A stretch of DNA of 64,000 nt from CAWKMN01 sp963850765 (GTDB lineage Bacteria; Chloroflexota; Anaerolineae; Aggregatilineales; Aggregatilineaceae): positions 372,001-436,000 of the forward strand of contig CAWKMN010000003.1 in the NCBI GenBank assembly GCA_963850765.1, in the 5' to 3' direction. Of this stretch, positions 57,984 to 64,000 are shown one piece after another; the stretch's first letter is position 1; every line of letters begins with the position of its first letter. The notes beneath the pieces were generated by a model. It was not told where the DNA came from. It saw only the letters and a list, made by a program, of their open reading frames with translations, and searched no databases. A program made the translations under genes and the position numbers.

Positions 57984-58508
57984 ATGCAGAATGATTTGTA
58001 TTCGAAGATCGTGAGGGAGCGGACCTCACTTGAGGAACTGGGCCTGAAGCTGCCCGGCTTTCGGGGCTATATGGAAATGACCGCCCGGCGGCAGGCTGAC
58101 CGGATGATCCGGGATGATGTGGCGCGGAAGCTTCAGACCCAACTGAGCCGTCTGGTCAACATCGAGAAAATGCTGCTCGATGCGGGCGGCCTGTCCTATA
58201 TGAGCAAAACACGCAGCGCCAAAACCAAATTCCAGACGTTCATCGACCGCATCACGAGCGATACGGCGGGCTATTCCGGGTTTTTCGACGCGGTGAAGAT
58301 CGATGAGGAAGATCTGGCCGTGATCTATTCGTTTGACGCGGCGCTGATCGAATATGCCGATAAGCTTGGGGAGAAACTGAACGCGCTCGAACAGGCAGCG
58401 GCCGCGAACGAGGGCGTAGAGGCGAAGATCCGTGATCTCGACGCGCTGACGGTGGAGGCCAATCAGGCGTACAACCTGCGCGAAAACGTGCTGTTAGGGA
58501 TTGAATAG
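57984..58508 (+). CDS. Helical hypothetical protein upstream of SPFH gene
   Basis: 174 residues, start supported by GGGAG. Predicted almost entirely helical and highly charged (MTARRQADRMIRDDVARKLQ, LIEYADKLGEKLNALEQAAA), with no membrane segment. It is followed 38 bases later by the SPFH-domain gene, so the two probably share a transcript. It may be the coiled-coil partner of that protein. Family not recognised by name; similar helical proteins often sit next to SPFH genes in other bacteria (from memory, not checked). Confidence 0.75.
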   Translation: MQNDLYSKIVRERTSLEELGLKLPGFRGYMEMTARRQADRMIRDDVARKLQTQLSRLVNIEKMLLDAGGLSYMSKTRSAKTKFQTFIDRITSDTAGYSGFFDAVKIDEEDLAVIYSFDAALIEYADKLGEKLNALEQAAAANEGVEAKIRDLDALTVEANQAYNLRENVLLGIE

Positions 58509-58546
58509 CATCTTATGTTACATATCTAGACCAAGGAGCGAATGGC

Positions 58547-59634
58547 ATGCCACGCATTATTGATGTGGTTGATCATGTAAACGTTATGGACGATGAGCTG
58601 TGTTACCGCGAACCGCAGGGCGGCGGCGGTGACTGGCGCATGGGGTCGCAGGTGATCGTGCAGGAGAGCCAGTCGGCGGTATTTGTGCGGGGTGGGGAGG
58701 TGCTGGACGATCTCGGACCGGGCCGCCACACGCTGAGCACGGCCAATCTGCCGATCCTGTCCAGCCTGGTCGGGCTCGTGACCGGCGGGCGGAATCCCTT
58801 CACGGCGGATCTGTATTTCGTCAATCTCAAGGATATGCCGCAGGTGCCGTGGGGCACCAACCCGCCGATCCTGCTGGAAACGCCGGGAAAGGGTGTGGGC
58901 GTGGTGCTGCTGATCACGCACGGCGTGATCGATATTGGCGTGAGCGATACCAAACGCTTCCTCAAGCAGTATGCGGTCGGCAAGCCGATCACGCGGCTGG
59001 GCGACGTGCGCGAACGGATCCAGTCGATGCTGCTGGGCGAACTGGCGACGCTGCTCTCGACATCGGGCGCGCAGAGCGTCATGGATGCCAACCGCCTGCT
59101 GTCGGACCTGGAAGGGGCCGCGCTGGCCCGGCTGAACGAGCAGTTCGACGCGATCGGCATGCGGATCAAGGCGTTCGAGGCGAAGCCCTTCACCGCCAAA
59201 GAGGTCACGACCGAAGAACTGCGGAACTACGTCGATTTCGAAACCTGGGAGCGGATTCGCCGCCTGGAAGTCGCGCAGAGCGCCGCGTCGAATACCGGGC
59301 GCGGGCGGCACGCTGGCCGGGGCTGGCGTCGGACTCGGGCGTCGGGCAGCAGATCGGTGCGGCGCTGAATCCCGACGCGGCGGCGCTGCAACAGCAGCAG
59401 CAAATGATGATGATGCAGATGATGCAGCAGATGATGAACAACCAGCAGCAGGGTTCACCGCAAGGCACGCCGCAGGCGCAGCCGGCTGCCGCTGTGACCC
59501 CGCAGACCGCCGAGGAGATCCGCGCGTACCTGGATCAGCTTGATATGAAGCTGGCGTCGGGTGAAATCTCCGAGAAGACCTACGAGAAGCTGTATGAAAA
59601 GTGGGAAGCCCGGCTGAAGGAGCTTGAGGGGTAG
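58547..59634 (+). CDS. SPFH/band-7 domain protein (YdjI-like, frameshifted)
   Basis: ATG 58547. The N-terminal part (VDHVNVMDDELCYREPQGGG, GSQVIVQESQSAVFVRGGEV, PGRHTLSTANLPIL) matches SPFH proteins of the YdjI type, which form membrane-associated scaffolds; no membrane helix is seen. DVRERIQSMLLGELATLLST and a helical stretch follow. Near 59297 and 59335 single extra bases break the frame; correcting both restores AGAGVGLGVGQQIGAALNPD. Then comes a Gln/Met-rich low-complexity segment (QQQQQMMMMQMMQQMMNNQQ) and a C-terminal helical hairpin, LASGEISEKTYEKLYEKWEA, like a SHOCT domain. Reconstructed length about 362 residues. Confidence 0.82.
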
Positions 59635-59638
59635 ACTA

Positions 59639-59680
59639 GCCTCACCCTCCGACCCCCTCTCCACGTCATGGCGAGGGGGA
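59639..59680. repeat. GCCTCACCC...CCCTCTC dispersed repeat
   Basis: GCCTCACCCTCC, then CCCCCTCTCCACG with GCGAGGGGGAG as the complementary arm, five bases after the SPFH stop. Third copy of the family at 10828 and 13701. Confidence 0.6.
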
Positions 59681-59707
59681 GCCGAACAGATCAGATATTG
59701 CGTTCCA

Positions 59708-59728
59708 GGGCGACCCACCGGGTCGCCC
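59708..59728. repeat. GGGCGACCC palindrome
   Basis: GGGCGACCC and GGGTCGCCC (perfect 9-bp arms) around a three-base loop, between convergent SPFH and LysM genes. It resembles the AGGGGCG palindromes but with a different core. Confidence 0.55.
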
Positions 59729-59754
59729 CTACGTTTGTCTCTCCGTAGTGCCGC

Positions 59755-60831
59755 CTATTCTCCGCTGACCCAGCTAAAGCGCTGCTCTGGGACCGCGGTC
59801 CCTTGCGGATAGTACAGCCCATCCGATCCGAGCCGCACGACGACGATCTGCCACGCGAAGGTATGCGGTTCGCCGTCGGACGGCAGGTTCGAGGCGGGCA
59901 CATCGTAGGAGAGCTGGCGCGTGCTGGCGCTGTAGGTGTCACCCGTCTCCTCATCACGCATCAGCACCAGATAGTATTCGTCGTCGGCCAGCACGCCGAT
60001 GGTGAGCCACGTCAGACGCACCGGCCCCGTGATCGTCTCGCCGGGCAGCGGGTAGACCGGCTGCGGCGCGCGGTGGGTCGGCGTATAAGTGGGCGTCTCG
60101 CTGCCGGTGAAGGTCGGCGTATAGGTCGGGGTGGGCGGCGGCGCGGGGACGTTGATCTGCTGGCCGACGCTCAGCACGGGCGGATTTGGGCAGCAGCAGT
60201 GCGGCGATTCCCACCGGCATCCGCCGCAGTCGATCCCGTCGGGGAGGGGATTCAGTTCGCACAACTGGCGGAGCGAGCTGTCCGCCTTGATGGCAATGCT
60301 GCTCAGCGTGTCATCACTTTGCACGACGTAAGGCTGGACCGAGAAACTCGGCCCGGCGGCCAGCGTGACGCGCGGCGGCGCGGCGGTGGCCACGGCTGTC
60401 TGGGTCAGATCCGCTCCGACCGGGGTCACCGTGGGCGTGGGCCGCGGCACCAGGATGGTACTGCCGGTGATCAGAGACGAACACTGAATGTTGTTGAGAG
60501 ATTGAATCAGACTGATCACACCCAGGCTGTAATGTCCATAGTTGTAGGCGATGCCGATGCAATCCTCGCCCGACTGAACGACGTGCTCAAAAGGTCCCGG
60601 CGTGTCGGTAGGCGTTGGCGATCCGGTGGGTGGCGGTGGGGGCGGTGTATCGGATGGCGTGATCGTCGGCGGGATGGTTGGCCCGCCAGCTTGCGGTGGC
60701 ACGGCAGCAACGGCGGTCGATCCGGCGGGAGTCGTCGTCAGCGGGGTAGGGGAAGACGTCCCGCTGGCGTTGTTCGTATACGCCAGAATCAGCAGCATAA
60801 CAACCAGCAAAAAACCTAACGTGCGTTTCAT
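59755..60831 (-). CDS. Secreted protein with two LysM-like domains and a C-terminal beta domain
   Basis: 358 residues. Signal peptide MKRTLGFLLVVMLLILAYTN, then a Thr/Pro-rich linker. LysM-like segments: FEHVVQSGEDCIGIAYNYGH (about 82-130) and QPYVVQSDDTLSSIAIKADS (about 165-235). The second holds a Cys-rich insert (CGGCRWESPHCCCPNPP). A second TPT linker leads to a C-terminal domain of about 100 residues with PGETITGPVRLTW and FAWQIVVVRLGSDG, ending RFSWVSGE. That last domain matches the end of the neighbouring gene product at 60861, so this is a tandem duplication. Wall-bound on the outside of the cell; function unknown. AAGGAG lies 13 bases upstream. Confidence 0.8.
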   Translation of the reverse strand: MKRTLGFLLVVMLLILAYTNNASGTSSPTPLTTTPAGSTAVAAVPPQAGGPTIPPTITPSDTPPPPPPTGSPTPTDTPGPFEHVVQSGEDCIGIAYNYGHYSLGVISLIQSLNNIQCSSLITGSTILVPRPTPTVTPVGADLTQTAVATAAPPRVTLAAGPSFSVQPYVVQSDDTLSSIAIKADSSLRQLCELNPLPDGIDCGGCRWESPHCCCPNPPVLSVGQQINVPAPPPTPTYTPTFTGSETPTYTPTHRAPQPVYPLPGETITGPVRLTWLTIGVLADDEYYLVLMRDEETGDTYSASTRQLSYDVPASNLPSDGEPHTFAWQIVVVRLGSDGLYYPQGTAVPEQRFSWVSGE

Positions 60832-60860
60832 ATAGTGCGCTTCTCCTTCGTAGCGGCCCC

Positions 60861-62316
60861 CTACCGGCTGTCCCAGGTAAACTGTCGCGCGTCTGTGATG
60901 TGATCTTCACTCACCACGTTGTACTGAGCATCGACCACGCCGATGGTGATATACCATTCGAAGTGATGGCGATTACGATCTTCGGGCTGCCATCCACCCG
61001 GCAGAATGTAGGTGGTTTCGGTGACGGTGGCCACATATTGCTCGGCCGCATCCAGGTCGCGCACATGCACGACATAACGCTCGTTGGTGCCGAGCGTGCC
61101 GGTCCCGCCCCAGCGCAGCGTCACCATCTGATCGGCGTTAAAATGCGCGCCTTCGTCGGGCGTGACCAGATACGGAGCGTTGAACGTCGGTGTTGGGGTG
61201 GGCGTCGCCGTGCGCACGGCGGGTGATGGCGTTGGGGTGATGGTCGGCACCGTAACCGGCACGCGGATGCGCTGCCCCTCGTACAGCATGACCGAGCAGT
61301 TCGGCCCGCCATAACGCTCGCCGTAATCGCACTGGAGGAAGGGTGTCTCCGGGTTGATCTGTGACAGGAGTTCCACCGAGGTGTCGTACTGGTACGCGAT
61401 GCCCATGATTGTGTCGCCCGTGACGACGGTATGCCACGCCATGCCGGGCCGCAGAGTCGGCTCCATCCCCTCGTATTTAGCCAGGGCGTCGGGCGTGCCA
61501 AACTCGTTCAGGCGCACTTCAGCAGGGGCCTCCGCAGCGTTATTGCCGGCTGCCGCGCCGGTATCGGACGAGGTCTCGGACGACGTGTCGCCGGGTTCGG
61601 CCGGGGCCGCGCCAGGAGTGGGAGTCGGCCAGGGGATCTCGAGCGTCTGCCCCAACTGAAGCTGTTCGGGGCTTTTCATGCCATTGATTTCCACGATCAC
61701 ATCGACCACGGCCATATCGCGGTGCCCGCAACGTATTGCCATGCCATAAACGGTGTCGCCCTGGCCCGCCGTCTGGTAACACGGGCCGGGAGTTGGCGTT
61801 TCGGATGGGGTCGGCGGCATGGGTGTGATCGTCGTCAGGGCCAGCATGGGGTTGGGGGTGGCGGTCACAAAGAGGTTGTCAGGTGGGGCCACGGTGGTCA
61901 CATACAGATCCGAAGCCGGCGTAACGGCAGCGACGCAATGTGGCCGTGGGCGGGGCCGTCGCGTGATTGGGATCGTTGATCGCTTCAGTGCGCGGACCCG
62001 GGTTATCCTCATCGCTCCAGCGTGCGACCAGGAGCCCCAGCCCCAGGCCGAGCAGCAGCGCCAGCCCGATCCCCGCGACGAGAACGAGCCGCCACATCCG
62101 GCCGGTGAGATCGCCCACGAACAGATCATCCTCGCCAATGGCCGGATCATAACGCGGCCGCATGCCGCGCTTGGGTTTCTCCTCGACCGGCGGCGGAAGA
62201 ACCAGCGGGGTCAGTTCACCCGGCAGCACCGCCCCACAGATCGAACACTTGCGCGCGGACCGTGGCTGCTCCGCGCCGCAGATGGGGCACTGCTGTGTGG
62301 ATCGTAACTCGCTCAT
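60861..62316 (-). CDS. Zinc ribbon-transmembrane-LysM protein (frameshifted)
   Basis: ATG 62316 begins a zinc ribbon with CPIC (10-13) and CSIC (24-27), followed by a basic stretch and one membrane segment (about 74-97, LVLVAGIGLALLLGLGLGLL). One extra base near 61935 breaks the frame; after it, AAVTPASDLYVTTVAPPDN continues through a Pro/Thr linker to two LysM domains (CYQTAGQGDTVYGMAIRCGH, WHTVVTGDTIMGIAYQYDTS), a further linker, and a beta domain ending HITDARQFTWDSR. The zinc ribbon should be cytoplasmic and the LysM part outside, so the protein spans membrane to wall. About 485 residues. Its stop is 30 bases upstream of the paralogue at 60831, likely one operon. Confidence 0.82.
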
Positions 62317-62514
62317 GCATCCTTCATTGTCATATAATGATAACCCGGCCGATTATAGCAGGGCTGCGCGACTTAGCCAGACCCGCTCACCCCACGCTTG
62401 CCGGACGTGATCCGCGCGGGCTGGGGGATATTCTGTTCCTTTTTGCCCAGTGTTGTGTTACCATTCACGCGATAATCTGAATAAACGCAACACGACGAGA
62501 AAGGTTCGCCCACT

Positions 62515-63618
62515 ATGCGCGTTGTCACTAACCAGGCGCTGCTTGATCGGTATCGCAGAATCTCGCACGTCCTGTTCTTTATCAGCCTGGCCGGGATGGG
62601 GATCGGGTTCTTCTTCACCTGGACATCCAGCCCGGATTCGAATGCCAATCAGTTAAGCTGTCTGATCCTGCCAGTCCTGCTGCTCATGACACTGACCTCG
62701 GTTCGCATGGCGAACACGTGGATCCGCGAGCCGCGCCCGGTCAATGTGCTCTCCGAAGCGTTCAAAGGGCTGGGCAAAAAGTACACGGTTTTCCACCATG
62801 TGCTGCCGGCCCCGCATGTTCTGGTGGGACCTGAAGGGGTGTTCACGCTCAAGACGGTATGGCAGGAGCGCCCGTATCGCGTCCAGGGCAAGAAATGGTA
62901 CGGCGACCAGGGGTTGATGCGCAAGCTGAACGGCTATCTGCGCCAGGATCTGATCGGCAACCCGTTTCAGGAAGCCCAGCTTGAAGCGCAGGAAGCCCAG
63001 AAAATCGTGGACAAGATTGCACCCGATTCCGGTGTCGAGGTCCAGCCATTGGTCGTGTTTATCCATCCGAACGCGCAGTTTGAGGCCGAAGATCCGCAGA
63101 TGCCGGTGCTGTATGCCGATTCGAAGAAAAAGCCCTCGCTGCGGGGTTATCTGCGCGACGTCAAGAGCGAGAACCGTCCGACGCTGAGCGACGAGCACCT
63201 GGATAAGATCGACCGGATGTTTGGTCTGGTTACGCGCCAGGACATCAACGAACTGCTGGAAGGGCAGACGCTTGACGAGGTCGCGGACGAGGATCTGGTT
63301 GAAGGGGCGGCTGAGGCTGAACCGGCCGCTGCTGCGTCTGCTGCCGGGGACTCGAAGTTCGGCACGATCATCATCGCGCAGTCCGGCCAGCTTTATTATA
63401 TCGGGACGGCGTCAGACACGGTCGAGGCCGAGCTTGAGAAGCTCCGCGCCGGCGCGCCTCAGGGTGAAATCGAACTGCTGCACAGCTTCGAGACGGCGAA
63501 TCCGTCCAGCACTGAGGCCGCGCTGCGCCGCAAATTCGCGCCGAAACGTCAGAAGGATAACTGGTACGGGCTGAGCCGCAAGGATGTGACGTGGCTTAAA
63601 GCGCGCCGAGACCAGTAA
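62515..63618 (+). CDS. Membrane protein with NERD-like domain and GIY-YIG/T5orf172-like C-terminus
   Basis: 367 residues; AAAGG lies ten bases before the ATG. Two hydrophobic segments near 17-36 and 48-65 anchor it. Residues about 80-200 resemble the nuclease-related NERD domain: TVFHHVLPAPHVLVGPEGVF, LKTVWQERPYRVQGKKWYGD, VEVQPLVVFIHPNAQFEAED. An acidic/Ala linker precedes the final 75 residues: GQLYYIGTASDTVEAELEKL, LLHSFETANPSSTEAALRRK, NWYGLSRKDVTWLKA, like the T5orf172 branch of the GIY-YIG fold, including the Glu that fits the metal site. Nuclease activity and target are inferred only. Possible roles in DNA uptake, defence or repair cannot be separated. Confidence 0.75.
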   Translation: MRVVTNQALLDRYRRISHVLFFISLAGMGIGFFFTWTSSPDSNANQLSCLILPVLLLMTLTSVRMANTWIREPRPVNVLSEAFKGLGKKYTVFHHVLPAPHVLVGPEGVFTLKTVWQERPYRVQGKKWYGDQGLMRKLNGYLRQDLIGNPFQEAQLEAQEAQKIVDKIAPDSGVEVQPLVVFIHPNAQFEAEDPQMPVLYADSKKKPSLRGYLRDVKSENRPTLSDEHLDKIDRMFGLVTRQDINELLEGQTLDEVADEDLVEGAAEAEPAAAASAAGDSKFGTIIIAQSGQLYYIGTASDTVEAELEKLRAGAPQGEIELLHSFETANPSSTEAALRRKFAPKRQKDNWYGLSRKDVTWLKARRDQ

Positions 63619-63626
63619 TTGAGAAC

Positions 63627-64000
63627 GTGACACGCTCCACCCCTCAGCTCCCCGCGCGGCTGTGGATTCTGACCGCGCTTTTCGCGCTGGCGTTCGGCCT
63701 GCGTCTGTACCGGCTTGACGCCGTCCCGCTGCGTGGCGACGAGGCGTTCGCCGTGCGCTATTGGGCCGCGCCGCCTGGCGACGTGATCCGGGGCGACTGG
63801 TTCGAGACCGAGCCGCACCCGCTTGGGACGTATTTCGGCTTCTGGGCCTGGAAAAACGCGGCGGGCGACTCCGAGTTCGCCATGCGGTACCTTCCCCTGC
63901 TCGGCAACCTGATCGGTGCGGCCGCCATCGCCGCCCTGGCGCGGCGACTCTTTCACGATCCGCGCGCGGCCTGTCTCGCGGCGCTGTTGTGGGCGGTTAA
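63627..64000 (+). CDS. GT-C glycosyltransferase, family 39-like, N-terminal part (runs off window)
   Basis: An open frame from GTG 63627 runs 124 codons to the window edge. It starts after the NERD-like gene with only eight bases between. The first hydrophobic segment (LWILTALFALAFGLRLYRLD) is followed by LRGDEAFAVRYW, the acidic DE motif in the first outer loop of GT39/ArnT/PMT-type enzymes. Next come TEPHPLGTYFGFWAW and AMRYLPLLGNLIGAAAIAAL. These membrane enzymes use lipid-linked sugars. The start codon is uncertain because the ribosome site is weak. Confidence 0.72.
   Translation, partial: MTRSTPQLPARLWILTALFALAFGLRLYRLDAVPLRGDEAFAVRYWAAPPGDVIRGDWFETEPHPLGTYFGFWAWKNAAGDSEFAMRYLPLLGNLIGAAAIAALARRLFHDPRAACLAALLWAV

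Noticed and set aside
59395..59450. CAG/ATG-rich microsatellite
   Set aside because: It lies in frame inside the SPFH gene and encodes the Q/M tract; not a separate element.
1..64000. tRNA, rRNA, riboswitch, integrase or insertion sequence
   Set aside because: None seen by eye; a covariance-model search would be needed to exclude short RNAs fully.

Overview
The window looks like a piece of a Chloroflexota genome, probably Anaerolineae-like and with a single cell membrane. This is an inference from gene content; there is no rRNA or other taxonomic marker. The clues are about 60% GC, many secreted proteins carrying LysM modules and Thr-Pro linkers, several Hanks-type Ser/Thr kinases with TPR or extracellular domains, a sortase next to a giant surface protein, an L,D-transpeptidase, and no outer-membrane genes. 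I found no tRNA, rRNA, CRISPR array, transposase or phage gene.

Layout. 0-5 kb: fatty acyl-AMP ligase and a membrane protein (cut by the edge), a ParB-like/hydrolase fusion, and two tandem PII-like cyclic-di-AMP receptor genes. 5-14 kb: a receiver-histidine kinase, two secreted beta-propeller proteins with the same C-terminal domain on either side of a glycerate kinase, a class III cyclase, a membrane Ser/Thr kinase and a 51-residue CxxC protein. 14-18 kb: a GH3-like adenylating enzyme and a three-gene operon encoding two small tail-anchored proteins and a TIR-TPR protein, with an AT-rich upstream region. 18-29 kb: YjbQ, a histidine phosphatase, a DUF4139 protein, a kinase-TPR protein, a secreted glycosidase-like protein, a propeller protein, a LysM L,D-transpeptidase, an MFS transporter and a SEC-C protein. 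29-36 kb: indolepyruvate:ferredoxin oxidoreductase (iorA broken, iorB intact), a linking small gene, a polysaccharide flippase and two glycosyltransferases. 36-48 kb: a roughly 3,800-codon DUF11-repeat surface protein ending in an LPTTG motif, then its sortase. 48-64 kb: a kinase with an Ig-like ectodomain, a beta-rich protein, an ACT protein, a DUF1015 protein, a LysM-glycosidase, a DUF5060 glycosidase-like protein, a Nudix enzyme, a helical protein plus SPFH pair, two LysM proteins, a NERD/GIY-YIG-like membrane protein and the start of a GT39-type glycosyltransferase.

Themes. Much of the window serves the cell surface: wall binding and cross-linking (LysM, L,D-transpeptidase), polysaccharide assembly (flippase and glycosyltransferases), surface display (DUF11 protein and sortase), and sensing by kinases, cyclase and c-di-AMP receptors. 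The most system-like candidates are the TIR-TPR operon and the DUF11/sortase pair.

Caution on sequence quality. At least ten genes are broken by frameshifts. Almost every break I could resolve has the same sign: one extra base relative to the conserved frame, with intact domain sequence on both sides. Consensus insertion errors are more likely than true gene decay. For such genes I give the full reconstructed span.
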